This document shows, piece by piece, positions 34,418 through 47,785 of a stretch of DNA of 64,000 bases. The notes under the pieces were generated by a model. The model saw only the letters and a list, made by a program, of their open reading frames with translations. It searched no databases and was not told the origin of the DNA. Position 1 is the first letter of the stretch. Each line of letters begins with the position of its first letter. The stretch is from Cannabis sativa (taxonomy: Eukaryota; Streptophyta; Magnoliopsida; Rosales; Cannabaceae), in contig NC_083604.1 of NCBI RefSeq assembly GCF_029168945.1, positions 30,313,686 through 30,377,685 on the forward strand, in the 5' to 3' direction. Both the position numbers and the translations under genes were made by a program.

Positions 34418-36307
34418 TGTTGGAATTTATTTTACCAAGATCTTAGATCTACTCACAAGTATGCTGTTTAACACCCTAAATATGAACTTTCTAAAACGAT
34501 AAATAAACACATATAAAGTTAAGAAAACCTTACATTGATGCAGCGGAATTAATGTCTCCTTCCACTCAGATCTCTAACCCTTGTATCCTTTCTGTCGCAG
34601 AGTATTATCAAGATCTGAGCCCGAATGTCCTTCTCTTTGTGTGTGATCCTTCACAGTCTTCCAATCTATGATTGAGTTACCACTTGCTTTGTGTGGGCAC
34701 TTACTCTATCACTAAGGTTCGAAATTTATGAAGAAGAAAAGAGAGAGAATGATTTCGGCCAAAGAAGAGAAAAGGGAAAGCTCAGTTTTCTGAAGAGAGA
34801 ATTTTCTGACAGGAAAGCTTATGAAAACTTATGATTTTGACTGAGCCATCACTTTCTATTTATAGGCAACTACTAGGTTTAGGTTATGATTTATTTGGCA
34901 TTAAAATAATAAAAATATCAATTTGAAAATCCACTTTAAGTGGCCGGCCATGGTGTGTGTAATGGGCCCCACTTGGTTTTGCAATTTTCACAAATTTTAT
35001 TTCTATTTTCTCAAAAACGGCAATTTTCCAATTCTAACCATTTAAATGCCAAAACTAATTATTTAATAACTAAAATAGATTATTAAATAATATTGTCATT
35101 TAATTTAATTATTAATTAGACATATAAAGTCTATTAATAAATAAATAAACCTAGAATCTCTTTTCTTTACAATTTCGCCCCTGCTTAGTGAAAATTCATA
35201 AATTAGACATAGTCTAACTTTAGAATGATAATTGATTAATCACAAATCAATTATTGAGTCTTACAAGCAGTATGTTCTCAACTAGAATGGGGACCATGGA
35301 TCTATATGCTGAGCTTCCAATAAGTGAACCAAATTTACTAAGTAAATTCCTACTTATTAATTCTTCGTTGAATCCACTCTTAGAACTTAGAATTGCACTC
35401 TCAGACTTGTATAGAGCATATTATATGTTCCACGATATAGATATGCTATCTCATTTAACCATTGTTATAATCTTATTATGATCAAAGATCCTCTATATAG
35501 ATGATTTACATCGAGATGGGATAATTTTACCCTTCTCACGCCTCAATGTATTTTGCCTCTTAAAACACTTAGCTACCTGTAAATGATGTTTAGTGATCTA
35601 AGAATTAGTCACTTAAACAAGAGCTCATCCATTTACATCTATTTAGCTAAGCTCGAAGGGAATCATAACTTGACTTATATACACCAGTAGAAGCTATAGA
35701 TTCCATATTTATGTTCAGCACTCCCACTCAATCATACTATCATGTTCCCAAAATATACGTATCACCCTGACCCAAAAGTAGACTTAACTAATAAATCAAA
35801 GAACATGAATAGTACTCCTGAGTTGAGCCTAAGCATATCAGGATTTAGATTCTTTTAATCTTAAGATCAACTACTGATATTGACTTGGAAAGATATAACG
35901 GTAAGTTTGTAATATCTTAACTAAGTTGCAATATCGGTCCAGTCCAATGTATGCTCCATACATTCGAAACTAGTATACTTTACTAATGTCCTGGAAAGAA
36001 CATAACACTTACTCCAAGTGTAAGTACACATCATCGCTGATTATCTTATTAGTGTAAATCCAAAACACTGATGAAACAGGGACTTAGTCTTTTGATTCAT
36101 ATGATCACAATCACATTCCACTGTGTTGACGATACTGTAATTGTGAATATAAATATGATCTAGATTTAATTGATTTTGTGTGTAAATGTAATAATCATAT
36201 TAAACCATAAGCATGTAAAATTCATGCAAACATAAATCACTTCAAATTTCTTATATTGATAAGTAATCAGATTGTAATGGGTTTTATTTAGGGCACAAAA
36301 CCCAACA
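34418..36307 (-). repeat. TR-GAG-1 5' LTR
   Basis: 1890 bp, TG...CA. TATA box (minus) near 34855-34864 (CCTATAAATAG). Represents the unrearranged form of the LTR at 27010-28869. Confidence 0.93.
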
Positions 36308-36688
36308 TTTTACGGTTTCCGGGCCCATCCTTTGAATGAGGGCCCGGTCCCCTTCAACCAGCAAAAACACGTCAAGGAGTATCGTCATCGCTTCTTCTTC
36401 TCCTTCGGGTTCCAGGCTGTGGAACATTTGGAGCTTCTCACGGAGTGGGTTAGGATCCCTCCTTATGCGCAGACTGAACCTACTCAGCTCTTCCTTCAAC
36501 GGGCTAAGACCTTCGCCACATATGACAAGAAGGCCCTTGACGTCGGGGGGTTGGTCACGGCGGAGAACTGTCGGAAGGCCAAGCTGATCCTGGGGCATTA
36601 GTTGGTGGATGACTCCAACCTTTCCAAGCTCATCTGCCCAAACGTAAGGGTTCCGGCCACGGAGAAGGTACTCTGGGAGGACATCATC
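36308..36688 (+). pseudogene. Tat-B antisense ORF, middle part
   Basis: Resumes directly after TR-GAG-1: GFRAHPLNEGPVPF, HRFFFSFGFQAVEHLELL, DVGGLVTAENCRKAKLIL. Counting one target-site copy, the frame runs straight on from 27009. An in-frame TAG lies near 36599, then further codons run to 36688 where a copia-type LTR fragment begins. The C-terminal part of the same protein is at 60703-61925 on the minus strand. Confidence 0.8.
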
Positions 36689-38146
36689 TGTTGGAATTAA
36701 TTTACCAGGATCTAGATTTACTAACAAGTATGTTTGATTAACACCCTAATATGAATTCTAAAACAATGAAAATAAACACATATAAAGTTTAAGAAACCTT
36801 ACAGTGGGTGCAGCGGAATATTATGACTCCTTCCATTCAGATCTCTAGCCCTTGATTCCTTTCTGTAGCAGAGCATAATCAAGATCTGAATTTGGATCTT
36901 CTTTTCTCCTTCTTTGATGCAGATTTTCCATAGTCTTACATACTATGATTGAGAAACCACTTGAAGTGTGTGGGCACTACTCATCACTCAAGGAATTTCG
37001 AAAATTTAGAGAGAAGAAAAGAGAGAAGGTGGCGTGTGGCCTTTTCTGAAGGAAACTAATGTTCAATGTTGTGTGTAAGTTGTTTGTTTCCTGAAGCCAA
37101 CACTTTCTATTTATAGAATACCCTCTAGGTTTAGGTTAGAATTGTATGGCATTAAAATAATGGAAACTTCAAATGGTATTTCCTAGTGCATGTGGTCGGG
37201 CATACAAAGGGATTTGGGCCTCACTTTGCAACTTTTCCACTTTGTTATTTTCCATTCCCATTTTCTCAAAAATGCCAATTTTCCAATTTAACCTTTTAAA
37301 TGCCAATTCTAATTATTTAATAACTTGAAAATAATTATGAAATAATATTGCCATTTAATATATTTATTAATTTAGACATATAAAGTCTCTTAATCAATAA
37401 ATAAACCTAGAATCTCTTTTCTTTACAATTTCGCCCTTGCTTAGTGAAAATTCATAAAGTAGACATAGTATAACTTTTTATAATTTTAACTGATTAATTA
37501 AAATCAATTAACTGAGTCTTACAAGCAGTATGGTCTCAACTAGTATGGGGACCATGGGTCTATATAACCGAGCTTCCAATAAGTCGAACCGAATTTACCA
37601 AGTAAATTCCCTAACTTATTAATTCCTCATTGAATCCACACTTAGAACTTCGATTTGCACTCTCAGTCATGTAGAACGCTCTATATGTTCCATGATATAG
37701 ACACGTCATTAGTTATCCATTGTTATAACCCTAATGTGATCAATGACCCTCTAATAGATGATCTACATTGAAAAGGCACTACTGTTACCGCTACACCTTT
37801 AATGTATTTTATCCTTAAAATACTTAGCTCCGTATAAATGATATTTCAGCAAAGTGAAATGAGATCTCCACCATTTCTTTCTATTTAGCCAAGCTCGAAG
37901 GATGTCATCGTTTCACTTCTAAGTTCCTATAGAAGTTATATATTCAATATTTATGGTAGCGCTCCCACTCAATTATACTATCATGTTCCCAAAATGTACG
38001 TATCACCTTGACCCAAAAGTAGGCTTAACTAACAAATCAAAGAACATGTATAGTACTCTTGAGATCGAACCTACCCATATCAGGATTAAGGTCATTTGAT
38101 CTAGGATCAACAGGTGATATTGAATTGAATAGATATTACGGTAAGT
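36689..38146 (-). repeat. Truncated copia-type LTR
   Basis: Starts TGTTGGAATTAATTTACC and matches the TR-GAG LTR family for about 1.46 kb, closest by eye to 45493-47390. It stops near 38146 without the other terminus (about 400 bp missing) and passes directly into chromovirus gag. The stop is a proposed inversion breakpoint. Confidence 0.85.
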
Positions 38147-38451
38147 TTAGGTTGTTCTGTTGGCACCGCTGAAACTGCAACGGCCTGAACAACTTGCTGA
38201 GGAGGCACGACAGGAGGACCTTACTACCTCAACCTCTATATTTCTTCATCCTACTGGCGGATTCGATCTTTCATTTCTACAAATCTCTGCTCCCAATCTG
38301 GAGGAGCTTGTGGTGGATTTACAGGGCGACCACCCTGAGATCTGCCACGGCCACGGCCGTGACCGCGGGGATTCTGGGGATTTTGATTTCCCAGATCGCC
38401 TCCGGTCTCAACCATATTACCCTGACTTCTAGTATTTCGCTGGGCATCCAT
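38147..38451 (-). pseudogene. Tekay-2 gag N-terminal part
   Basis: The ATG at 38449-38451 gives MDAQRNTRSQGNMVETGG, then a Gly/Arg-rich repeat (GHGRGRGRSQGG) and a DWEQRFVEMKDRI coiled-coil-like segment, with a stop at 38251 and further gag codons to about 38157. This is the region that should precede VFLGGPDVMK; it ends abruptly next to the LTR fragment. Tekay-3 (61935) begins at almost exactly the next gag position. Confidence 0.75.
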
Positions 38452-38689
38452 TTTATAGGACTTAGCCTGCGAACCCATAAGTCAAGCAGGTTAGACAGCG
38501 ATCATAAAACTTAATACTGCTCTTAAGGACTTAAAGGAAACACACTTAAAATAATTAATTATAATCTAACATGCTTCCTAACATGTTTTCATAATCAGTT
38601 CAAATACTAAACAAGTACGGACTTACTGAACCGTGAACCGAGCTTTCCCTGATGAAGATTGTACATGTCTTGGCAAGCTTCGGTAGACA

Positions 38690-38710
38690 AACCTGGCAGC
38701 TCTAATACCA
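38690..38710 (-). other. Tekay-2 primer-binding site
   Basis: TGGTATTAGAGCTGCCAGG on the minus strand, four bases from the LTR. Initiator-Met-like. Confidence 0.7.
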
Positions 38711-38714
38711 AAGT

Positions 38715-40721
38715 TGTAACGCCCTAATGGTAAGGCACACTACAGTGCTTTTTCAATTACAGTGCAATCTTTGCTAATTAAAGAATTTTCTTGAAAAACG
38801 TGTCGAATTAAAACTTTTATACTAAATATTAAACTTTATATTATATCATAATATTTACAAGTGTCGAGATCCCGTTTTCAAACTTTTAAAACATAATATA
38901 CCAAAATACATATTATTCAAGTCGCACACCGACTACAAAATATAATTCCCAGATGTCCCAAGACCGAACAATCTAGGTCGCGTTCTTTGACATGTACAAT
39001 CTCATCCTAACTCAGGTTCACTCCTATTCATCTTTCGCCTTTCCTTTACCTACACATGGAAGTAAAACTGTGAGTCGACAGACTTAGTAAGAAAAGCATA
39101 TAACATATCATATAATTTCCGACTTGTATTTAGGTGCCCATACACCTATTTACAAGGCTCAACAGATGCGTAAGAACGTTCCATACTAGGGTATAGCCAC
39201 TATACCACATACACTACGTACCTCACTGTATGAGTGTTCGTAGGGTTTGTTTCACACCTTGAGTACCACTGAGTTATATACCACACACACTCAGTACCTT
39301 CCCGTACCTGTGTTGGTATCACTGTAATGTACTCATAATTAACATTCACTATAACAATGCACTCTATACCTTAACTGTACAAGTGTTGGTAGTGCCATTA
39401 ATAATTTAAGGATGCATATACACATAACATATACATACAGTCAGATATTGATATCACACATTACATTCAGTTCTTACCTTCTTTCCAAATTCAAGTGTGC
39501 TGGCCAACCTGAGCAAAATGTCTTGTGCTAGATGGATGCCCTAATCAAATTATGAAATTGGGTAACTGCCATGATTAAAACCCTAATCCTGAGAAACCCA
39601 AAACCATAACCCTAGGTTCTGTTATACTTTCTAGGGGTTAATCTAACTCTGAAAATAGGGAAACACCCAACCACGGTACGGAATGGACAAAAATTTAGAA
39701 AATGAAAGGTCCGGGCAACCCTGCCAAAACCGGTTACCCGGTTTGCACCAGTTCACCCAAGAACTTTCCTTTCTTGCTCAATGCTCCACCAAATGCAACC
39801 AAACTTTCCAGAGTACATAATTAGGGTATACACAACATATTCCAGCCAATAAACCAAAGAAAAACTCACTAAATCAAAACATGCCACTAGAGATCAAAGT
39901 TAAGGTTTCCATGCTCAAACTTGCACAAAACCTAATCCAACCATCAATACCAGCTGCTAGGACCTAAAATCTACTCAAATTAAGCTTAAAATTCGAACTA
40001 CAACTTAACCTAACTCTAACAGCCACCAATATTCAAAATCACATATTGAAACTAAATAAAACTTCAAGAACTAAGGGGGAAAAAAAGTTAGGGCTTACCT
40101 TGTCTTGACTTCTCTTGAATCCCTTGCTGAAATTACTAAATTCAGCAGCAAAACCTCTTATTCTTGGCTGGGTTCAAAGAGAGAGAGGGAAGGAAAGAGA
40201 GAAATTTCTATTTCCTTTGATTTTTTTCTTAATTGCTTAAGGCTTAGGAAGTTAGTTCCTTTGCTGAAATTAAACTAGCCAAGTGTCACAACCCAGGGCA
40301 GCCACCTATCTTTAACTAAAAGAAATGACTTAAATGCCCTCCAAGTTAAAACCAAGGTGTTTCTCAAAACTAGGGGTAAAATGGTCAAATTCCATAACCC
40401 CGCTTAACACCGATACTTTATTTTCTCTAAAATATTTCCCACTAAGAATTAAGGTTTTAAACTTACCCATGTGATCAAACTAGCCATCCATCGCATTTTT
40501 CGTTGTCGCCGAGCAAAAATTACAAAAATAACATATTCCACATATAGGACAAATAATACCCCTAGAGTTTAATAAAATCTCCGGAATTGAGAAATTATAA
40601 CTCTAATACTCATTTCTAATATTGGGGTCCATAAATAAATAAATTCATAAATAATTATAAAATTAAGAGAAATTAGTGCTAATTGCCTTTACTAATCCAA
40701 ATTACTAAAGCAGTCATTACA
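38715..40721 (-). repeat. Tekay-2 5' LTR
   Basis: TGTAACGCCC to GTCATTACA, 2007 bp. Related to but distinct from the Tekay-1 LTR. Inserted in the antisense ORF of Tat-D; the first bases after it, TTCTT, are the expected target-site copy. Confidence 0.88.
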
Positions 40722-42064
40722 TTCTTCTTCCTTTTCAGTGGAGTCACCTGCTCTTCCTCAGCCTCATCTTTAGGATTCAAGGGCTCCTGAGCATACTGCT
40801 TGGCTCTTGCACCACCTTTCAACTTAGCCTTGCGCCTCAGTTGAATCAACTCATCCTCCGAATGAGCTCGTTCGGTCCGGCATGCACCAGATTTCCTCTT
40901 CTTCCCCGTCACGGTCTTAGGAGTAAAGTCCTTGGGATAGAGCCCGTACCTCACAAAGTTATCTTCAGAGGTCAACTGGATACTATTCCGATCTTCCCCC
41001 AGAAGCCGGGCAAGTTTTTGAGCTCTATCCCTAAGAGCAAGAGTGAGGGGAGGGCGGTGATAGGTCGGAATCGGCTGGAACCGAGTGCGGGTGATGCCCG
41101 TGCCATCCACCATGAAGTACTCATCAGTAAAGCGCCCAATCTTGCTAATGGCCGTATCTTCCGTGCCCGTCAACCACTTGAAGCCTGGTTGAGAGAAGTA
41201 GAAGTACCCCGACCTGCCTTGCTTGGGGGTGGACTTCAAATCAAAGCACCAAGCAACCTTGTGGGGAGAGGGCATACCCCATTTCTGGGAGGCATAGAGG
41301 ACGAAGAGGGTAGATAGATACTTTATGCCCTTAGGAGTGAACTGGGCTGGGCAGAGGCCGAAGAATTCCGCCACATACTTGAAGTATTGATGCAAAGTCA
41401 TCAACACTCCTTGCTGACCATGGGCACCCCACTAGTTGCACATCCCCTTTTTAGGGTTTGTGGCAGGATTGTTGTGGGCGGGAATGTAGCAGTCCAGCTC
41501 GCCCAGGTATCCGCCCTGGTCAAGAGTTCGAAGGCGCGCCTCCGTAATCTTGGACGGAGGGCTTACCCACCTGGCGCCCAAGGCACCCTACCTTATATGA
41601 GGAACGACCGCAGCAAGTTCCTCACTAACATAGTCCACGCCCTCAACCAAGACGTCTCCATCAGCATCGACTGGTTCCCCAGCCTCGTTGTACTCCCCGT
41701 AATTTGGGGGTTCAACCTCTGCCTCTTCCTCCGCGTCGGAGGGACTGCCAGGATGTTTATCGCCCTGCCCCTCGATCTCTTGGACCTCAGCATCCCCTTC
41801 ATGATCCCCCTCCATCTGGACGGTTGGATCCTATTCGGCGCTGGGTAAAGTGGCGTGCCAAGCCACTTGAGGATCAGATGCGTCAGCCAGACGCATGGTT
41901 TTCTTTGTACGAGCCATCACTCTATGGCTGGGTACAGGGTTTGAAGAATGTCCTTCACTAGAGGAAGGTGGACTAGAACAAAGACGAGGATGATCCTCGT
42001 GCAGAAGTTGAAGCAGGTCCTTGTCGATCTGATGTCCATTTTCCCAAGACTCACCTGAGTTCAT
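40722..42064 (-). pseudogene. Tat-D antisense ORF, 5' part
   Basis: Close relative of the Tat-A antisense ORF. ATG at 42064 (MNSGESWENG), frame 42064-41831, shift, then an acidic segment (41815-41588) and a long open stretch 41407-40722 holding [35 protein letters not shown] and [17 protein letters not shown]. It is the better-kept copy of this domain. The protein is cut at the lysine-rich region by the Tekay-2 LTR. Confidence 0.8.
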
Positions 42065-42917
42065 CTGCAAAAGACAACGCACAAGATGAGTGTTTGGTCA
42101 GAATATCGAACGATAAACAAGCAAATATGCCGACCAAGAGTACTCAACAGATTAAAGAACGATTATGTTTGAAGAAAAGTCAGAACTCAAGAAGTCAAAA
42201 AATTTCTCGACTTAGGGCAAAAAAGTTCATGAAGCTTAGAATAAGCAAGATGAAAGATAGACGTTACGCAGTGCAGAAACAAGTGTTATGACTGTAAAAT
42301 TGCACGAAGACATGATAGAGAAGAATTGCAGAGGCTTCTGGCCCTAGGGGGCCTAGGGTTTCCTAAACATTTTTCTACAGCAAAGTAGAGGATGCATTTA
42401 ACATATAAAGATGCAAAAATAAGCATAAACGAAACCAGAGACTTACTCGACGGTCAGATGTCTGGGTGCGAGCAACGTCAATTCAACAAGCAGTTTGTAT
42501 GAAGGCGCTTCGGCAACTTTGAAGTCAAGAATCTCTCTTTTTGCTCTGAAGCTTACTTAGCAAAGAATTGTGATGAAAATGAGTTTATGTGCCAATGATG
42601 TTTTGTATTTACAGGCAAGTCACGAAAAGAGATAATCGTCTCAAAGAAACCTTTGACGCCTCAGTTTCCCTCCTTAAAAGCAAATATGGGAAATCGAAAA
42701 TAATCAAGTGCAACCGTCAGCCGTGGAGAGAGAAAATTGGATTTCAAAATATTAAGTGTCAGAGCATTTATTAACCGAAAACTAAAGGGACACCCAGTCA
42801 GCCTCACATCGAGTCTCGGACGGTCGCGCTCGACACGTGTCCCCATCCAAAAGCAGAAGCGGCTCAGATAAAGTCTACACGGAACTTCAGAAGTCTCGTA
42901 CAGACTTGGGGGGCAAA
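42065..42917. other. Tat-D antisense promoter region and polypurine tract
   Basis: No gene. The TATA position of Tat-A is degenerate here (CCTGTAAATA near 42606, minus). The PPT GACTTGGGGGGCAAA occupies 42903-42917. Confidence 0.65.
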
Positions 42918-43598
42918 TGTTATCCCAATTTTTGCACTTTCACGTGGCATCACATGAATGGTCACACATGGAGTCTACTTGGAACATCTGCTCGGGAAGC
43001 ACAGTCCGAGCAGGATGCCTCACTGGCATGCCCAGAGCAAAGTATTTAGTAATTCGCACATAATGGCAAAACACTTAGAGAATTAAACTTTCGCATCGTG
43101 AGTCATCAGCACAATCCCTATAACTTAGGGATCAATTTACGTGGATATGGCATACACACGATCCCACTATCAGTGTATTCAGCCTCAATCACTTGATCCT
43201 TGCATTCAGCATTGATCCCACAATCTTTCTGTTTATACGCATTGTAACGAGAGGGGAAACTCTTCCTCCCCAAGCTTATTAGCCCTATAAGTAGTGATGT
43301 ATATTCACTGCGCGAGAGATTGGTCAAAAAGCAGTTGAGCTAAGACTACACCCTAAATATATTATCTAAGAATTATATATTCAGAGATACTGTTGTAAGA
43401 GCTATAAGAAAAGGAATCTTTCTCCTTGATCTTAAGTCAATACAAGTAACGAGGATTAGGCTATTACCGAACTGCTCGGGGCTGAACCTCTATAAAATTC
43501 CTGTGTCTTTTTTATTGCTTTATCATATATTTGTTATTATAAATCATTTATCGCTTATAAAATAGTCTCGTTGTCGTTGGCTAAAAGCGAGGTCAACA
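42918..43598 (+). repeat. Tat-D 3' LTR
   Basis: TGTTATCCCAATTTTTGC to GAGGTCAACA, 681 bp. It is inserted about 50 bp inside the TR-GAG-2 5' LTR; TTATC at 43599 is the target-site copy. Confidence 0.88.
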
Positions 43599-45399
43599 TT
43601 ATCAATAGAATATTAGAAATCATTTATGTTTACATGTAGTTTTCATGTTTATGGTTTAATGTGTTCAAAATCTATTAAGTCCAAAACATATAGTTATTCA
43701 CAATTACAGTAATGTCAACACAGTTGCATGTGATTGTGATTATATGCTTCAAAAGATAATGTCCCTGATTCATAAGTGCACTGGATTTACACTGATGTGA
43801 TAATTAGCGTTAAAGTATACTTACACCTTGGATAAGTATTATGTTCTTTTCAGAACATTGGCAAAGTATGCTAGTTTCGGATGTATGGAGTATACATTGG
43901 ACTGGGGCCGATATTGATCTTGGTCAAGATATTATAATCTTATTGTTGTATCTTTCTAAGTCAATATCACTTGTTGATCTTAGATCAAAAGATCTTAATC
44001 CTGACATGCTTAGGTTCAATCTCAGGAGTGCTATTCATGTTCTTTAATTTGTTAGTTAAGCCTACTTTTTGGTCAGGGTGATACGTACACTTTGGAAACA
44101 TAATAGTACAATTGAGCAGGAGCGCTAAACATAGATATGGAATCTATAGCTTCTATCTGGACATAAAAGTGAAACGATAATTTCCTTCGAGCTTGGCTTA
44201 ATAGAAATAAATGGAAGAGCTCTTGTTTCAATGATTATATTAGCTCACTAAAATATCATTTATAGGAAGCTAATTGTTTTAAAGATAAAATACATTGAGG
44301 GGTGAAACGGTAAATTTATCCCTACTCGGTGTAAATCATCTATAGAGGATCTTTGATTATTGGAATTAGAATGATGGTTAAATATTTATAGCGTATCTAT
44401 ATTGTGGAACATATAGAGCATTCTTTATGACTGAGAGTGCAATTCCAAGTTCTATGGTGGATGCAATAAGGAATTGATTAGGGAATGTACTTGGTAAATT
44501 CTAGTTTTGGTTATTGGAAGCTTAGTTGTATAGGCCCATGATCCCCATACTAGTTGAGACCATACTGCTTGTAAGATTCAGTTAATTGATTTTAATTAAT
44601 CAATTATAATTCTAAAATTAGACTATGTCTAGTTTATGAATTTTCACTAAGCAAGGGCTTAATTGTGAAGAAAAGAGATTCTAGGGCTTATTTATTAATT
44701 AAGAGACTTTATTAAGTCTAATTAATAAATATATTAAATGGAAATTTTATTTAATGATTAATTTTAATTATTAAATAAATAGTTTTGGCATTTAAGTGGT
44801 TGAATTGGAAAAATGTAATTTTTGAGAAAATAAGGAAAAATTGTTGAAAAATGGGAAAATTTCAAAGTGGGGCCCACATCCTATGGCCGGCCACTTGTAG
44901 GGAATTTTTCATTTCATTTTTTCAATATTTTAATGCCTAATAATTCTAACCTAAACCTAGGTGGTTGCCTATAAATAGATAGTGATGCCTCATATCAAAA
45001 GATTATGAAATTTAAGCCTTCAGTCAAATTTTCCGAGCCATCACTTCTACTTATTTTGAACCACTCTTGTCTCTTCCTCTCTTTATATTTTCATACCCTT
45101 TAGTGATAGAGTAAGTGCCCACACACATCAAGTGGTACTCAATCATAGTGTGTAAGGCTGTGAAGAATCAAGTTTCAAGAGAAGGAGATTCAGACTCTGA
45201 TCTTGGTGATACTCTGCGACAGACAGGATGCAAGGGTTTGAGATCTGAGTGGAAGGAGCTATTATTATTCCGCTGCACCCACTGTAAGGTTTCTGAAACT
45301 TTATATGTGTTTATTTAGATTGTTTTAGAGATTCATATTTAGGATGTTAAATAACATACATGGTAGTAAATCTAGATCTTGGTAAAATATATTCCAACA
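43599..45399 (+). repeat. TR-GAG-2 5' LTR, first ~50 bp missing
   Basis: Aligns with the inverse of 22260-24113 from its ATCAATAGAA block to TTCCAACA. TATA CCTATAAATAG near 44967. The missing start lies beyond Tat-D. Confidence 0.9.
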
Positions 45400-45400
45400 A

Positions 45401-45417
45401 CTGGCCTCAGTGCCATG
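45401..45417 (+). other. TR-GAG-2 PBS and adjacent donor-like site
   Basis: TGGCCTCAGTGCCATG, followed at 45418 by GTAATG. Same arrangement as TR-GAG-1. Confidence 0.6.
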
Positions 45418-45492
45418 GTAATGATTTACTTTCATGATATATGGATTTAAAACGATGTTTGTGTTGATTTGGATGGTTTCATGATAGTTTAT

Positions 45493-47390
45493 TGTTGGGT
45501 TTTGTGCCCTAAATAAAACTCATTTCAATATAATTAGATTTACTAATAAAGATCAGAAATCACATTCTATGTTGCATGGTTCACATGATTTATTTCATGA
45601 TTATATTTAATGTATAAATTCTATTAAGTCCAGAACATATGTATTTGTTAATGATTATAGTGTTGTCAGCACAGTGGAATATAATCTTGATTATATGTTC
45701 GAAAGTTTAATTCCCTGATTTGTCAGTTCACTTGATTTAGACTGGCATGATAATCAGTGATAGGTATGCTTACACCTTGGATAAGTGTTATGTCCTTTCC
45801 AGTGCATTGGGAAAGTTTACCAGTATCGGATGTATGAAGTATACATTGGAAGGGACCGATATTGAACTTTGATTAGATATGATAAATTTACCGTAATATC
45901 TATTCAATTCAGTATCACCTAGTTGATCCTAGATCAAATGATCTTAATCTCGATATGGTTAGGTTTGATCTCAAGAGTATTATTCATGTTCTTTGATTTG
46001 TTAGTTAAGCCTGCTTTTTGGTCAGGGTGATAGGTACATTTTGGGAACATGATAGTGCAATTGAGTGGGAGCGCTAATCATAGATATGGAATCTATAGCT
46101 TCTATTGGTATTTAGAAGTGAAACGATGATTTCCTTTGAGCTTGCTAAAAAGAGATAAATGATAGAGTGCTCATTTTAGTGACTATATTAGTTCACTATA
46201 ATATCATTTATAGATGGCCAAGTGTTTTAAGGATAAAATACATTGAAAGGGTGTAACGGTAATTTTAACCCTATGCAATGTAGATCATCTATAGAGGATC
46301 ATTGATTATTGGGATAATAACAATGGATAATTAATAACGTATCTATATCGTGGAACATATAGAGTGTTCTATATGACTGGGAGTGCAATTCCAAGTTCTA
46401 TGCGTGGATGCCACAAGGAATTAATAAGTCAGAGAATTTACTTGGTAAATTTTTGGTCTGCTTATTGGAAGCTCGGTTATATAGGCCCATGGTCCCCATA
46501 CTAGTTGAGACCATACTGCTTGTAAGACTTAGTTAATTGATTTTAGTTAATCAATTATAATTCTAAAATTAGACTATGTCTAGTTTATGAATTTTCACTA
46601 AGCAAGGGCAAAATTATGAAGAAAAGAGATTCTAGGTTTTATTTATTAATTAAGAGACTTTATTAGTCTAATTAATAAATATATTAAATGACAATATTAT
46701 TTTATAATTAATTTTTAGTAATTAAATAATTAGAATTGGCATTTAAGTGGTTAAATTGGAAAATTGGCGTTTTTGAGAAAATGAGATGGAAAAATGACCA
46801 AATGGGCGTTTTTGAGAAAATGAGATGGAAAATGACCCAATAACAATCCATTGCCGGCCACACTAGTGTAATTTACCATTTATTTTTCTATTATTTTAAT
46901 GCTAATTAAATCTAACCTACACCTAGGTGGTTACCTATAAATAGATAGTGATGGCTCACACTTAAAAGATTCATGAAATTTAATTTTTAGAAATTTTCCT
47001 GAGCCTTCCTTCTCTTTACGCCGAAATAACCTTCTCTTCCTATTCTCTTCATAATTCCATACCCTTGAGTGATAGAGTGAGTGCCCACACATATCAAGTG
47101 GTATCTCAATCATAGTGTGTAAGACTGTGAAGAATCCAATCAACAAGAAGGAGAATCGGGCTCAAGAAGGAGAGAAAGAGATCCAGGTTCAGATCTTGAT
47201 AATGCTCTGCTACAGAAAGGAATCAAGGGCTAGAGATCTAAACGGAAGGAGTCATTATATTTCGCTGCACCCAATGTAAGGTTTTCTTAAACTTTATATG
47301 TGTTTATTTCATTGTTTTAGAAATTCATATTAAGATGTTAATGAAACATACTTGTTAGTAAATCTAGATCCTAGTATTATATCTCCAACA
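45493..47390 (+). repeat. Solo LTR of the copia/TR-GAG family
   Basis: TGTTGGGTTTTGTGCC to ATCTCCAACA, 1898 bp, flanked by perfect TTTAT copies (45488-45492, 47391-47395). TATA near 46936. Contains a 39-bp-period duplication at 46766-46838. Sits in the TR-GAG-2 leader 90 bp after the PBS. Confidence 0.92.
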
Positions 47391-47579
47391 TTTATGTGCA
47401 TATTTGATGATTGTGTGGAAATCGCAATGTATGTTGTAAAATATTTTTTGTTTCATTCTGGAAATATATTTACTGCGAAGTAGACAAAAAATTAATGAAT
47501 TTAGGCTTTTACAAAACCCAATTTGGATTTCTTATGAACTAGTTATGATTTTTTGAATTTTGATGAAAATATTTGAATC

Positions 47580-47785
47580 AGGAGCACATGTGTGTGCGCG
47601 CGGACCCAAGGGAGTCGCTCGGACAGCACGCCTGTTCAGACATGAGCTGACCGAGAATTCTCAAACACACCCCTGTCTGAAGGGGTGCACACGCCGACCT
47701 TCCTCGGTGATCAGAGGGTGCTTGCAGCCTTGTCCCTCAGTCAGCATCCCATTTCCGCGCGCGCAGGGGTATGCATTGCATACCC
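47580..47785 (+). other. GC-rich island in TR-GAG-2 leader
   Basis: About 200 bp of high GC in AT-rich surroundings, bordered by TGTGCGCGCGG and CCGCGCGCGCA, which are inverted repeats. Not seen in the TR-GAG-1 leader. The 78-codon frame through it has no recognisable motif. Confidence 0.6.

Larger units (their letters stand above)
27010..36307 (-). mobile_element. TR-GAG-1: gag-only copia-type retrotransposon, complete
   Basis: 9298 bp with two LTRs (34418-36307 is 5', 27010-28869 is 3'), PBS, leader, one intact gag frame, non-coding 3' part and PPT. Perfect 5-bp target-site copies TTTTA at 27005-27009 and 36308-36312. No protease beyond a relic, no integrase, RT or RNase H. This is the layout called TR-GAG, a non-autonomous class that depends on enzymes in trans. 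It interrupts the Tat-B antisense ORF. Confidence 0.93.

Noticed and set aside
43599..47390. Two adjacent plus-strand copia LTRs read as one element with its two LTRs
   Set aside because: The second LTR has its own perfect TTTAT copies and only 90 bp lie between; it is a solo LTR in the leader of the first.
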